Notes: generated from the letters alone by a model not told the origin. DNA of 64,000 nucleotides from Neorhizobium sp. UBA3556 (GCA_002376235.1 DFNX01000017.1:173908-237907); one strand, 5' to 3'. Shown: positions 16,859 to 26,348, counted from the first letter of the stretch. A program made the numbers and translations.

Positions 16859-18412
16859 ATGCATTTATCGAGAATTCTGGTGGGAGGCGTTACGCTTCTC
16901 GCCTTGGCTATGCCGGCCGCGGCCGGAACATTGAAATGGGGTGCCTCGCGTGATATCAGCTCGCTCGATCCCTATTCCTACGGCGACAGTTTCGCACTCG
17001 GTGTTCTCAATCACGCCTATGAAGGGCTGGTCCGCTACGACCGCAATCTCAAGATCGAGCCTGCGCTTGCTGCATCCTGGGAAATCGTCTCGCCGACGAC
17101 ATGGCGGTTCAAACTGCGGGAAGGCGTGAAGTTCCACAACGGAGCAGACTTCACAGCTGAGGATGTGCAGGCGTCATTGAAGCGCGCCTCTGACCCGAAG
17201 TCGCCGCTGCGCGGTAACATCCCGGCCTATAAGGGCTCCCGTGTCATCGATGCACACACGATCGAGATCGATGTTTCGGCCAATTATCCGCTTCTGCCGA
17301 ATGACCTCACCACCATCTACATCTTCGATGCGGGCTGGTTGAAGGACAATAATGCGGAAGCGCCGACCGATGTCGGATCCGGTAGCGAAGGTTATGCAAC
17401 CTACAATGAAAACGGTACCGGCCCGTTCAAGGTCGAGAGCCGCCAGCCGGATGCAAAGACAGTATTCACCAAATTCGATGGCTGGTGGGACAAGCCGGAG
17501 CACAATATTGACCGGATCGAGCTGACCCCGATTGCCTCGCCGGCCACCCGTGTCGCCGCACTTCTGGCCGGCGATATCGATTTTACCGATCAAGCGCCAG
17601 TGCAGGATCTGCCGCGGCTTGCCGCGTCCCCCGAGGTCAAGGTGCTGGAAGGCACAGACCTTCGCACGGTGATGATCGGTTTTTCGCAGCGCGACCAACT
17701 TCTTTCTGGCGCCGCAAATCCGATGAAGGATCTGCGCGTTCGTCAGGCGATGCAGCTCGCCATCGATCTCGACCTCATCAACAAAAAGGTGATGCGCGGA
17801 AAGTCGCGCAATGCCGGCGCGTTGGTCGCCCCGCAGATCCCTGGGTATGACGCAGCGCTGGATACGCCGGTGAAGGCCGATCCGGAAAAGGCCAAGGCCC
17901 TGCTGAAGGAAGCCGGTGCGGAAGGTTTCGAATTCGAATTCAACTGTGCCGACAGTCTCGTCAATGAGGAGCAGATCTGCCAGGCGGTTGCCTCCATGTG
18001 GTCGCGCGTTGGCCTGAAACCGAAGCTGGATCAGGGCACTCGCGCGGTCCAGACGCCGAAACGTTCTGCCGGCAAGGTCGATGTCTACACGCTCGGTTGG
18101 GCAACGCTTCCCATGCTCGACACCTATAGCCTCACTTCGCAGGTCCTGCACACGAAGGAAGGCTCTTTCGGTATCTTCAACTGGGGCGGCTGGTCTGACA
18201 AGGAATTCGACAAGGTAACCGAGGCATCCGCCGTCGAACTCGATCAGACCAAGCGCCTGGCGATGGAAGCGCAATCGCTGAAGATCGCCAAGGAGCATGC
18301 ACTGATGATCCCGCTGCACCAGCAGCCGCTTGCATGGGCGACCACCGCGAAGATCAAGGATTTCCCACTCTTCTCGGACAACCTTCCCCGCCTCTGGCTG
18401 GTGAAGATGTAA
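16859..18412 (+). CDS. ABC transporter solute-binding protein, family 5 (Opp/Dpp type)
   Basis: This 517-residue periplasmic protein captures a peptide-like or other organic solute for the downstream permeases. A signal peptide runs from MHLSRILVGG to about AAAG (residue 22). The mature part has the family 5 signatures: SRDISSLDPYSYGD near the N-terminus, LREGVKFHNGADFTAEDV (about residues 82-99) and GTGPFKVESRQPD. The ATG at 16859 has a strong GAGGGG site; a frame extension to 16793 runs through the operator and is rejected. It is the first gene of the plus-strand operon. In this context the ligand is probably a gamma-glutamyl or cyclic amide compound rather than a general peptide. Confidence 0.92.
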   Translation: MHLSRILVGGVTLLALAMPAAAGTLKWGASRDISSLDPYSYGDSFALGVLNHAYEGLVRYDRNLKIEPALAASWEIVSPTTWRFKLREGVKFHNGADFTAEDVQASLKRASDPKSPLRGNIPAYKGSRVIDAHTIEIDVSANYPLLPNDLTTIYIFDAGWLKDNNAEAPTDVGSGSEGYATYNENGTGPFKVESRQPDAKTVFTKFDGWWDKPEHNIDRIELTPIASPATRVAALLAGDIDFTDQAPVQDLPRLAASPEVKVLEGTDLRTVMIGFSQRDQLLSGAANPMKDLRVRQAMQLAIDLDLINKKVMRGKSRNAGALVAPQIPGYDAALDTPVKADPEKAKALLKEAGAEGFEFEFNCADSLVNEEQICQAVASMWSRVGLKPKLDQGTRAVQTPKRSAGKVDVYTLGWATLPMLDTYSLTSQVLHTKEGSFGIFNWGGWSDKEFDKVTEASAVELDQTKRLAMEAQSLKIAKEHALMIPLHQQPLAWATTAKIKDFPLFSDNLPRLWLVKM

Positions 18413-18488
18413 GTCGCCATGCCCCTTGCCGTCGATCACACCGGCAAGGGGTCCCATTTGCTTTTCTGAAACCAGGGGCGCCGCGACC

Positions 18489-19454
18489 ATGATCGCCTTC
18501 CTCGTAAAACGCGTCGGCAACGCCATCCTCGTTATGCTGACCGTCGCCTTTTTCGCCTTCCTGATCTTCCGTTTCCTCGGCGATCCCGTCGAGATGATGG
18601 TGAATGAAAGCGCTACCCAGGTGGAGCGCGATGAGCTGCGCAGCCGGCTCGGCCTGAATGATGGGTTCCTGGTGCAATATCTGCGTTTCGTCACCAATGC
18701 CGCCCAGGGCGAATTCGGTCTTTCCTGGCGCAATCAGCAGAATGTCATCACACTGATCGGTGAGCGTTTTCCGGCAACCTTCGAACTGGTCATCATCGCC
18801 ACCATCCTTTCGCTGGCGATCGGCATTCCGCTCGGCGTCTTCACCGCGATCGGGCGCGGTCGCTGGTGGGCGGAGGGACTGCAGTTCTCCTCCATCGTTG
18901 GCGTTTCGCTGCCGAGTTTCTTCGTCGGCATCATCCTGATCCTTGCCTTTTCCGTCAGCCTTGGCTGGCTGCCGGGTTATGGTCGCGGCGAGGTCGTGCA
19001 GCTCGGCTGGTGGTCCACAGGACTGCTGACGCCCTCTGGCCGTGCTGCAATCGTGCTGCCGGCGCTGTCTCTGTCGCTTTTCCAGATCACACTGGTGATG
19101 CGGCTCGTGCGTGCCGAGATGCTGGAAATATTGCGCGCCGATTTCATCAAATTCGCCCGCGCCCGCGGTGTGAAGCGGCGGGCGCTCTGGTTCCGTCATG
19201 CATTGAAAAACTGTCTCATGCCGGTGGTGACGCTGACGGCCATGCAGGTGGGCAACCTTATTGCTTTTGCGCTCGTCACAGAAACCGTCTTCCAGTGGCC
19301 GGGCATGGGCATGCTGTTCATGCAGGCCGTCACCTTCGTCGATATCCCCGTCATGGCCGCCTATCTCTGCATCGTATCCTTCATCTTCGTGACGCTGAAC
19401 ACGTTCGTCGACATTGCCTATGCGGTAATCGACCCGCGCCTGCGCGCAGCGTGA
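18489..19454 (+). CDS. ABC transporter permease (DppB/OppB type)
   Basis: This 321-residue inner-membrane protein has six predicted membrane spans and the N-terminal MIAFLVKRVGNAILVMLTV segment typical of DppB proteins. The EAA-like loop that contacts the ATPases is seen near DFIKFARARGVKRRALWF (about residues 219-236). The ATG at 18489 follows an AGGGG site. It partners the next permease to form the translocation channel for the solute delivered by the protein upstream. Confidence 0.92.
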   Translation: MIAFLVKRVGNAILVMLTVAFFAFLIFRFLGDPVEMMVNESATQVERDELRSRLGLNDGFLVQYLRFVTNAAQGEFGLSWRNQQNVITLIGERFPATFELVIIATILSLAIGIPLGVFTAIGRGRWWAEGLQFSSIVGVSLPSFFVGIILILAFSVSLGWLPGYGRGEVVQLGWWSTGLLTPSGRAAIVLPALSLSLFQITLVMRLVRAEMLEILRADFIKFARARGVKRRALWFRHALKNCLMPVVTLTAMQVGNLIAFALVTETVFQWPGMGMLFMQAVTFVDIPVMAAYLCIVSFIFVTLNTFVDIAYAVIDPRLRAA

Positions 19455-19466
19455 CAGGAGACAATC

Positions 19467-20435
19467 ATGACCCCACTCATTACCTCCGCTGAACAGACCA
19501 CCAAACGGAGCATCCGCTCCGTTCCTTCCTGGCTTTACCGTTTACGGGATTCCGATCTGTGGTGGAGTTTCACACATCACCCGTCTGCCGTCGGGGCTGC
19601 GATCCTGCTGCTGCTTCTTATCGGCTCGGCGTTTTTCGCGCCACTGATCACCGTCCAGAACCCTTACGATCTCGCCTCGCTCGACCTGTTGAACGCCGAG
19701 ATCCCACCGATCTGGATGGAGGACGGCCAGTGGCCGTTCATCCTCGGCACCGATACGCAGGGCCGCGATCTGCTGTCGGCCATCCTTTATGGCTCGCGGG
19801 CGTCGATCGTCATCGGCGCAGCATCTGTTGCGGTATCGCTGATCGTCGGCTCGGCGCTCGGACTGGTCGCCGGTTATTACGGCAAATGGGCGGATGGCTT
19901 GCTGATGCGGGCAGGCGATGTTCTCCTGTCGATGCCGACCATGCTGATCGCCATCCTTGTTTCGGCGCTGGCACGGCAGGCGCTGCCGCCGTCGCTCAGA
20001 GAAGTCGGTGCATCGGGCGTCATCGTGCTCGCCATCTCGCTTTCGGCCTGGGTGCAATATGCGCGTACCGTCCGGGCTCTGACCATGGTCGAGCGCAACA
20101 AGGAATATGTGCAGGCGGCGAGGCTGATCCGCGTCCCCACTTGGCGGATACTCTTCAAGCATATCCTTCCTAACACCACCACGCCGCTTCTGGTGACGGC
20201 GACGCTGAACTTCGGCCTGGGCATCCTGATCGAGGCGACGCTTTCCTTCCTTGGTGTCGGCATGCCGCCGGAACAGCCGTCGCTCGGCACCCTTATCCGC
20301 ATCGGCAACCAGTTCCTGTTTTCCGGCCAGTGGTGGATCGTGCTTTTCCCCGGCCTGCAGCTCTGTCTGCTCGTCGTCTCGATCAACGTGCTGGGCGACT
20401 GGCTGCGTGACGTTCTCAATCCCAAACTGCGCTGA
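19467..20435 (+). CDS. ABC transporter permease (DppC/OppC type)
   Basis: This 322-residue inner-membrane protein is the second permease of the importer. A cytoplasmic N-terminus precedes the first span (AVGAAILLLLLIGSAFFAPL), and the motif LGTDTQGRDLLSAILYGSR (about residues 91-109) is the classic DppC signature. The EAA loop is at EYVQAARLIRVPTWRILFKH. A CAGGAGAC ribosome site lies just upstream, and the gap to the DppB-like gene is 12 bases. Confidence 0.92.
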   Translation: MTPLITSAEQTTKRSIRSVPSWLYRLRDSDLWWSFTHHPSAVGAAILLLLLIGSAFFAPLITVQNPYDLASLDLLNAEIPPIWMEDGQWPFILGTDTQGRDLLSAILYGSRASIVIGAASVAVSLIVGSALGLVAGYYGKWADGLLMRAGDVLLSMPTMLIAILVSALARQALPPSLREVGASGVIVLAISLSAWVQYARTVRALTMVERNKEYVQAARLIRVPTWRILFKHILPNTTTPLLVTATLNFGLGILIEATLSFLGVGMPPEQPSLGTLIRIGNQFLFSGQWWIVLFPGLQLCLLVVSINVLGDWLRDVLNPKLR

Positions 20436-20444
20436 GGCATATCC

Positions 20445-21638
20445 ATGAGTGATCTTCTGATTAAGAACGCAAGACCCATGGGGGGCGAGGCGTCCGACAT
20501 CCTGATCCGAGACGGTCGTATCGCCGCGATCGGATTGGGACTTGCCGGCGAGGGTATCGCGACGGAGCATGCCGGTGGTCGTATCGCCATTCCGGGTCTG
20601 GTCGATGCGCATACCCATCTCGACAAGTCGCTGCTCGGTTATCCCTGGTATGTCAACGAGGTCGGTCCGCGGCTGGTCGACAAGATAGACAATGAACGCA
20701 AGGTGAAACGCGATTACGGGCTCGATGCCCATGTCCAGTCCATGCGCCAGTCGCTGCAATCGGTCGGTTACGGCACGACGCTGATCCGCACCCATGTGGA
20801 TATCGACACCGATCAGGGGCTGGTCGCGCTCGAGGGCGTGATGGAAACCCGTCGCCAGCTTGCCGGTGTCGTCGAAATCGAGATCGTCGCCTTCCCGCAA
20901 TCCGGCCTGATGCGCCGGCCGGGAACAGTCGAACTGCTCGATCAGGCAATGGCAATGGGCGCGGATCTCGTCGGCGGGCTGGATCCGTGCGGCATGGATC
21001 GCGATCCGAAGGCTCATCTCGACACGATTTTCGCGCTGGCCGAAAAATACGGCAAGGGCATCGACATCCATCTGCATGAGGGCGGCGAACTCGGTGCTTT
21101 CTCGATGGAAATGATCTTCGAGCGCATTCGCGCTTTCGGCATGCAGGGCAAGGTGGCCGTCAGCCATGCCTTCTGCCTCGGAATGCCAGATTGGAACGTA
21201 TCGCAGGCCTTGATCGACACCTGCGCCGAACTTGACGTGCCGATCCTGACCACCGCGCCGCCGTCGCGCGAAGTCCCGTCGCTGAAGCGGCTACGCGTCG
21301 CCGGCGTGCGTTTCGGCGCCGGCGTCGACGGTTTTCGCGACACATGGGGGCCTTATGGCAATGGCGACATGCTGGAGCGCGCCATGTTGCTCGGCATGAA
21401 GAACAATCTGCGTCGTGACGATGAGTTGCTGATGGCGCTCGATGTCTGCACCACGGGCGGAGCGATGGCGATGGACCGCGCCGATCATGCGCTTGTCGTC
21501 GGCGGGCGCGGCGATGTGGTCCTCGTCGAGGGCGAGAGCGTCGGCGAAGCGATCGTCACCCATCAGCCGCGCAAGCTTGTCGTGACGGCCGGCAATGTGG
21601 TTGCCCGTGACGGCAAGAGCCTGCGGGAACGGCCATGA
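20445..21638 (+). CDS. Cytosine-deaminase-like amidohydrolase (second copy)
   Basis: This 397-residue CodA/AtzC-type metal hydrolase has an intact canonical active site: HTHLDK (HxH), DIHLHEGGE (His and the catalytic Glu), VSHAF (His) and GVDGFRDTWGPYG (catalytic Asp). Enzymes of this group deaminate or hydrolyse cyclic amidines, pterins, ureides or triazine-derived amides. It lies inside the transporter operon, 9 bases after the DppC-like gene and overlapping the next gene by ATGA, so its substrate is very probably what the transporter brings in. It resembles the fourth amidohydrolase of the island (25152-26348) more than the first. Confidence 0.88.
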   Translation: MSDLLIKNARPMGGEASDILIRDGRIAAIGLGLAGEGIATEHAGGRIAIPGLVDAHTHLDKSLLGYPWYVNEVGPRLVDKIDNERKVKRDYGLDAHVQSMRQSLQSVGYGTTLIRTHVDIDTDQGLVALEGVMETRRQLAGVVEIEIVAFPQSGLMRRPGTVELLDQAMAMGADLVGGLDPCGMDRDPKAHLDTIFALAEKYGKGIDIHLHEGGELGAFSMEMIFERIRAFGMQGKVAVSHAFCLGMPDWNVSQALIDTCAELDVPILTTAPPSREVPSLKRLRVAGVRFGAGVDGFRDTWGPYGNGDMLERAMLLGMKNNLRRDDELLMALDVCTTGGAMAMDRADHALVVGGRGDVVLVEGESVGEAIVTHQPRKLVVTAGNVVARDGKSLRERP

Positions 21639-23140
21639 TAAGAGACAGGAACTGGTCCGATATTCCGCTCGGAAAACGACCGCCCGGCCGGTGGGCGCTG
21701 AAGGCTCGCTACATCATTGCCGATTTTGCGGAAGGCCGGCGGCTCGTCGAAGGTGGCGAGGTGGTGATCGAAAATGATCGCGTCATCTGGATCGGCAAAC
21801 GGTTCGAGGGCGAAATTGCCGCTCGTTATGATATGGGCGATGCTCTGATCGGCCCCGGCTTCGTCGATCTCGACGCCTTGTCCGATCTCGACACGACCGT
21901 TCTGGGCATGGACAATCAGCCGGGCTGGAAAAAAGGCCGTGTCTGGCCGGCAGACTACGCGGCGCGGGCTTACGAGATGTACAGCCCGGAAGAACTTGCT
22001 TTCCAGAAGCGTTATGCCTTTGCGCAGCTGCTTCTGAACGGCATCACCTCGGCGCTACCGATCGCATCGCTTTTCTATCGCGCCTGGGGCGAGACGGTGG
22101 CGGAATTCGAGGCTGCGGCGGTTGCGGCCGAAGACCTTGGCCTGCGCGTCTGGCTCGGGCCTGCCTATCGCAGTGGTGGCGTGATCCTCGATGATAAGGG
22201 CGCGATGCAGCCGGTCTTCGACGAAGAGCGGGGACTGGTTGAACTTGATGCTGCAGCCGCTTTCGCAGGGCGCATTCATGGCACCGCCGGCGGACTGATC
22301 TCCGGCATGTTCGCCCCGGATCGGGTCGAGACCTGTACCGAAGTCCTATTGCGCCGGACATTCGCCCATGCCGGTGAAATGGATCTGCCGGTGCGGCTGC
22401 ATATGGCGCAGGGCGAGATGGAACTGCAGACGGTGCGGCGTCTGCACGGGGGCACCGCACCGGAATGGCTGGATGGCCTTGGTCTGCTTTCGTCTCGCCT
22501 GATCGCGCCGCATGCGACGGTTGCCACCGATGACGATCTTTCCCGGTATGCTGCAAACGGCGTCACGGTCGCCCATTGCCCGCTCGTCTCGGCTCGGCAT
22601 GGTTCTTCGCTCAAATCCTTCTCGAAGCTGAAGGCGATGGGCATCCGCATCGGCATGGGAACCGACACTGCGCCACCGGACATGGTGCTAAACATGTCTG
22701 TCGGCCTGATGGCGAACCGTATTGCTGAAGGGCGCGGCGATGCCGGATCGGCCGCTGAATTCTACGACGCCGCAACGATCACAGGTGCCGATGCGCTGAA
22801 CCGCCCGGATCTCGGGCGGCTTGCCGTTGGCTCAAAAGCCGATATCGCAGTCTTCGACATGGCCGACCGGATGATTGCGCCGCGTATCGATCCGATCCAG
22901 ACTCTCGTCTACGGCGCTACCGGACGGGTTACCCGCGCCACGATCGTCGATGGCCGCCTGTCGATGCGTGACGGGCAGGTTGCCGGTATCGATCTTGCCG
23001 CCGCACGTGAACAGGCACAGGCGCAGTTCGATGGCCTTTTCGCTCGTTATCCCGAGCGCACCTTCGGCCATCCTCCTGTCGAGACGATCTTTCCTTCAAG
23101 CTATCCGTTGCATCTCAGCCAAAGCCAGGTTGCGTCATGA
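21635..23140 (+). CDS. AtzB/TrzN-like amidohydrolase lacking the HxH metal motif
   Basis: This 501-residue amidohydrolase is of the chlorohydrolase/SAH-deaminase (COG0402) type. Later motifs are present: RLHMAQGE (His), IAPHATVATDDD (His), VAHCPLVSARHGS and GTDTAPPDM (Asp). The N-terminal metal motif, normally NxHxH, reads DLDAL at residues 78-82, so both histidines are replaced (by Asp80 and Leu82). It may use a single metal differently, may have a changed reaction, or may be a non-catalytic partner. It overlaps both neighbours by ATGA, so it is translated with the transporter. The frame is intact and of normal length, so it is not a decayed gene. Confidence 0.85.
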   Translation: MIRDRNWSDIPLGKRPPGRWALKARYIIADFAEGRRLVEGGEVVIENDRVIWIGKRFEGEIAARYDMGDALIGPGFVDLDALSDLDTTVLGMDNQPGWKKGRVWPADYAARAYEMYSPEELAFQKRYAFAQLLLNGITSALPIASLFYRAWGETVAEFEAAAVAAEDLGLRVWLGPAYRSGGVILDDKGAMQPVFDEERGLVELDAAAAFAGRIHGTAGGLISGMFAPDRVETCTEVLLRRTFAHAGEMDLPVRLHMAQGEMELQTVRRLHGGTAPEWLDGLGLLSSRLIAPHATVATDDDLSRYAANGVTVAHCPLVSARHGSSLKSFSKLKAMGIRIGMGTDTAPPDMVLNMSVGLMANRIAEGRGDAGSAAEFYDAATITGADALNRPDLGRLAVGSKADIAVFDMADRMIAPRIDPIQTLVYGATGRVTRATIVDGRLSMRDGQVAGIDLAAAREQAQAQFDGLFARYPERTFGHPPVETIFPSSYPLHLSQSQVAS

Positions 23141-24138
23141 ACATTTCTAGCCACCCACCAGCCTCCGATGCTCTCGCGCTCGATGTTCGAGGCCTTTCGG
23201 TCGAATTCCAAACCCGAAAAGGGGTGCTCACCGCACTCTCGGAGGTTTCTCTGACCATCCGTCGCGGCGAAATTCTCGGAGTCGTCGGCGAATCCGGCGC
23301 AGGTAAGTCGATGACTGGCATGGCCGTACTCGGTCTGCTCGAACCGCCCGGCCGTGTGGCTTCCGGCGAAATCCGTATCGGCGGCAAGCGCACGGACAAT
23401 CTCAGCGAAGCGGACATGGCGTCGATCCGCGGCAGCATGGTCGGGGCGATCTTTCAGGATCCGCTCACCTCGCTGAACCCGCTGTTCTCCGTCGGCCAGC
23501 AACTTACCGAGACCATCCGGTTGCATTTCAGCCTCAACCGATCGGAGGCGCGCGTCCGCGCCGTCGAACTGTTGAAACAGGTTGGCATCCCCGGCGCGGA
23601 TGAGCGTGTCGATCACTATCCGCATCAGTTTTCCGGCGGCATGCGTCAGCGTGTCGTCATCGCGCTGGCGCTTGCGGGCAATCCGCAACTGATCATCGCC
23701 GATGAACCGACAACGGCGCTCGACGTCTCGATCCAAGCGCAGATTACAGCATTGCTGCGAAAACTTTGCCGCGAGCACGGCACGGGCGTCATGCTGGTGA
23801 CGCACGACATGGGCGTGATTGCCGAAACCGCCGACCGCGTGGCCGTGATGTATGCAGGACGCGTCATCGAAATCGGCCCGGTCGAAGAAGTACTGAGCCG
23901 GCCGAAACATCCCTATACCCGCGGCCTGATGGGCTCGATCCCGGCACTCGGCGCGCGTGTCGAGCGTCTTGCCCAGATCGACGGTGCAATGCCGCGGCTG
24001 AATGCCATTCCGACCGGCTGCGCCTTCAATCCGCGCTGTCTTGAGGCGGGATCGCGGTGCCGGCAGGTTCGCCCGGTAATGGTTGCCGAAGGGCAGGGCG
24101 GTGTTGCCTGTCTCGTTCATGATGGAGGTGTTCAGTGA
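23137..24138 (+). CDS. ABC transporter ATP-binding protein (DppD/OppD type)
   Basis: This 333-residue cytoplasmic ATPase drives the importer. It has Walker A GESGAGKS (about residues 50-57), the signature FSGGMRQRV, Walker B LIIADEPTTALDVS and the switch His in LVTHDMG. The C-terminal oligopeptide-transporter extension carries the cysteines of CAFNPRC, found in Opp/Dpp ATPases. It begins inside the stop of the preceding gene (ATGA) and overlaps the next ATPase by GTGA. Confidence 0.93.
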   Translation: MNISSHPPASDALALDVRGLSVEFQTRKGVLTALSEVSLTIRRGEILGVVGESGAGKSMTGMAVLGLLEPPGRVASGEIRIGGKRTDNLSEADMASIRGSMVGAIFQDPLTSLNPLFSVGQQLTETIRLHFSLNRSEARVRAVELLKQVGIPGADERVDHYPHQFSGGMRQRVVIALALAGNPQLIIADEPTTALDVSIQAQITALLRKLCREHGTGVMLVTHDMGVIAETADRVAVMYAGRVIEIGPVEEVLSRPKHPYTRGLMGSIPALGARVERLAQIDGAMPRLNAIPTGCAFNPRCLEAGSRCRQVRPVMVAEGQGGVACLVHDGGVQ

Positions 24139-25115
24139 GAAGCGCAAACAACGCCCTGGAAGTCGACCAGCTCTCCCGCGTCTTTGACGTCTCCGCGCCT
24201 TGGCTGAACCGAGTGATCGACCGCAAACCAAAGCGTTACCTGCGCGCCGTGCAGGATGTCACCTTTACGGTCGAGAAGGGCAAATGCCTCGCACTTGTCG
24301 GTGAATCCGGCTGCGGCAAGTCCACGGTCGCGCGGCTGGTCACGGGGCTTTACGCGCCGAGCGAAGGCGCGATCCTTTTTGCACCTGCAGACAAGGGCAG
24401 GGGCCGCGGCAAGCCGATGGAAGCGCAGATGATCTTCCAGGATCCGCATGCGAGCCTCAATCCGCGCTGGCGTGTCGGCGATATCATCGCCGAGCCGATC
24501 CGCGAATTCGGCCTGCGCCACGGCGCAGACGTGATCGAGGCGCGCGTCTCCGAACTGCTCCGCACGGTCGGTCTTTCTGCCGATGATGCGAAACGCTATC
24601 CGCACGAGTTTTCCGGCGGACAGCGGCAGCGCATTTCGATCGCTCGGGCGCTCGCCAGCGAGCCGGAATTCCTCGTATGCGACGAGCCAACTTCGGCCCT
24701 CGACGTTTCGGTGCAGGCGCAGATCCTCAACCTGATGCGCCGCCTGCAGGACGAACTCGGTCTGACCTATCTCTTCATCAGCCATAATCTCGCGGTCGTG
24801 CGACACATGGCGGACCGGATCGCGGTCATGTATCTCGGCCGGATTGTCGAAGAAGCCGATACGGAAGCGCTTTTTGCCGATCCGCAGCATCCCTATACGC
24901 GGCTATTGCTGCAGACGATCCCGGATGTCGCGGCTCCCAATCGCGACCGGGAACTGATGGGCGGCGAACCGCCAAGCCCGCTCGATCCGCCGAAAGGCTG
25001 TGCCTTTCATCCCCGCTGTCCGATGGCAACGGATCTCTGCAGCAGGGTGGCTCCCGAGGTCCGTGCACGCAAGGGAGGCGGCATGGTTGCCTGTCACCTA
25101 GCGCCCGCCATCTGA
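24135..25115 (+). CDS. ABC transporter ATP-binding protein (DppF/OppF type)
   Basis: This 326-residue partner ATPase has Walker A GESGCGKS, the signature FSGGQRQRIS, Walker B LVCDEPTSALDVS and the switch His in FISHNLAV. The C-terminal cysteine motif CAFHPRC is present. The start is GTG, overlapping the stop of the DppD-like gene. With the binding protein, two permeases and DppD-like ATPase it completes a five-part importer. Confidence 0.93.
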   Translation: MRSANNALEVDQLSRVFDVSAPWLNRVIDRKPKRYLRAVQDVTFTVEKGKCLALVGESGCGKSTVARLVTGLYAPSEGAILFAPADKGRGRGKPMEAQMIFQDPHASLNPRWRVGDIIAEPIREFGLRHGADVIEARVSELLRTVGLSADDAKRYPHEFSGGQRQRISIARALASEPEFLVCDEPTSALDVSVQAQILNLMRRLQDELGLTYLFISHNLAVVRHMADRIAVMYLGRIVEEADTEALFADPQHPYTRLLLQTIPDVAAPNRDRELMGGEPPSPLDPPKGCAFHPRCPMATDLCSRVAPEVRARKGGGMVACHLAPAI

Positions 25116-25151
25116 GCTTTGAACGACAAAAAATTCAGGAAACATCCGATC

Positions 25152-26348
25152 ATGACCACTACGATTTTCACCAATGCGCAGCTCGCCAAAGGCGGGCTGC
25201 ATGACATTCATGTCGAGAACGGCCGGATAACTGGCATCCAGCCAGCCGCCGCCGCAGCCGGTTCAGGTAATGTCATCGATATTGCAGGCGATCTGCTCGT
25301 TCCGGGTTTCGTCGAGGGGCACATCCATCTGGACACCAGCTTTTACGGCGGCAAATGGGTGCCGCATCGTCCATGCACCAATGGTTTCGATGTGCATGAG
25401 CGGGTTGCCTTTCAGGCAGAGAACATGGCGAAAGCCGAGCCGATGGCCGAGCGCGCCATCAAGCAGCTGGAGCTTTGCGTTTCGCACGGCACGCTGCAAA
25501 TGCGGAGCCACGTCATGGTCGATGGTTCGGTCGGGCTGAAGTCGCTTGAGACGATCTTGGCCGTGCGAGAAGAGTACCGGGATATCATCGATATCCAGCT
25601 TGTTGCCTTTCCGCAGAGCGGCATCCTGAAAAGCCCCGGCACACCGGAACTTCTCGATGAGGCGATCGGTCTCGGTGCCGACTTGATCGGCGGACTGGAC
25701 CCGGCCAGTTTCGACCGCGATGTTTCCGCCCATCTCGATGTCGTCTTCGACATTGCCGAAAAGCGCGGCGTCGATGCGGATATTCATCTGCACGAAGGCG
25801 GTACGATGGGAGCCTTCACCATCGAGGAAATCTGCGCGCGGACAGAAGCGCTCGGGATGCAGGGCCATGTCTCGATCAGTCACGCCTATGGCCTTGGCGA
25901 CCTGCCGCCGGATGCCGCACGCAAGATCGCCGCGAAAATTGCCAGAAGTGGTATCTCGATCATGACCAATGCGCCGGGTCATCACAGCTTTCCGCCGGTA
26001 GCACTGTTGCGTTCGGAAGGCGTCAATGTTTTCAGCGGAAGCGACAATATCCGCGATAGCTGGTGGCCCTATGGCGATGGCGACATGCTGCGCCGGGCCG
26101 AGATCATCGGTTACCGCTCCGGCTTTTTCACCGATGTCGAGCTGCAGGCCGCATTCGATATCGTCACCACGGCAGGCGCAGAAGCGCTGAGGCTCAACGG
26201 TTACGGGATCGAAGTCGGCGCCAACGCGGACTTTGTCGCCATCGCCGCCGAACATGTTGCGGAAGCGGTCGTCGGCTTCCCGGGAAATCGCAAAGTATTT
26301 AAACAAGGGCGTCTGGTGGCCGAGGGCGGCAAAATCCTGAGGCCGTAA
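25152..26348 (+). CDS. Cytosine-deaminase-like amidohydrolase (fourth amidohydrolase of the island)
   Basis: This 398-residue CodA/AtzC-type hydrolase has an intact site: GHIHLD (HxH), DIHLHEGGT (His and Glu), ISHAYG (His) and SGSDNIRDSWWPYGDGDML (Asp). The ATG at 25152 follows an AGGAAA site; the frame also opens at 25119 but without homologous sequence. It is last in the plus-strand operon, 36 bases after the DppF-like ATPase. It is clearly related to the enzyme at 20445-21638, so the two may act on successive intermediates or on stereoisomers. Confidence 0.88.
   Translation: MTTTIFTNAQLAKGGLHDIHVENGRITGIQPAAAAAGSGNVIDIAGDLLVPGFVEGHIHLDTSFYGGKWVPHRPCTNGFDVHERVAFQAENMAKAEPMAERAIKQLELCVSHGTLQMRSHVMVDGSVGLKSLETILAVREEYRDIIDIQLVAFPQSGILKSPGTPELLDEAIGLGADLIGGLDPASFDRDVSAHLDVVFDIAEKRGVDADIHLHEGGTMGAFTIEEICARTEALGMQGHVSISHAYGLGDLPPDAARKIAAKIARSGISIMTNAPGHHSFPPVALLRSEGVNVFSGSDNIRDSWWPYGDGDMLRRAEIIGYRSGFFTDVELQAAFDIVTTAGAEALRLNGYGIEVGANADFVAIAAEHVAEAVVGFPGNRKVFKQGRLVAEGGKILRP

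Noticed and set aside
17174..18733. Minus-strand open frame of 519 codons
   Set aside because: Antisense to the solute-binding protein gene and the start of the permease gene; a typical shadow in high-GC DNA with Arg/His/Asp-rich composition.
19542..21167. Minus-strand open frame of 541 codons
   Set aside because: Antisense to the DppC-like permease and the amidohydrolase, both well supported. Its composition is very rich in Asp, Arg, Gln and His, as expected of a shadow.
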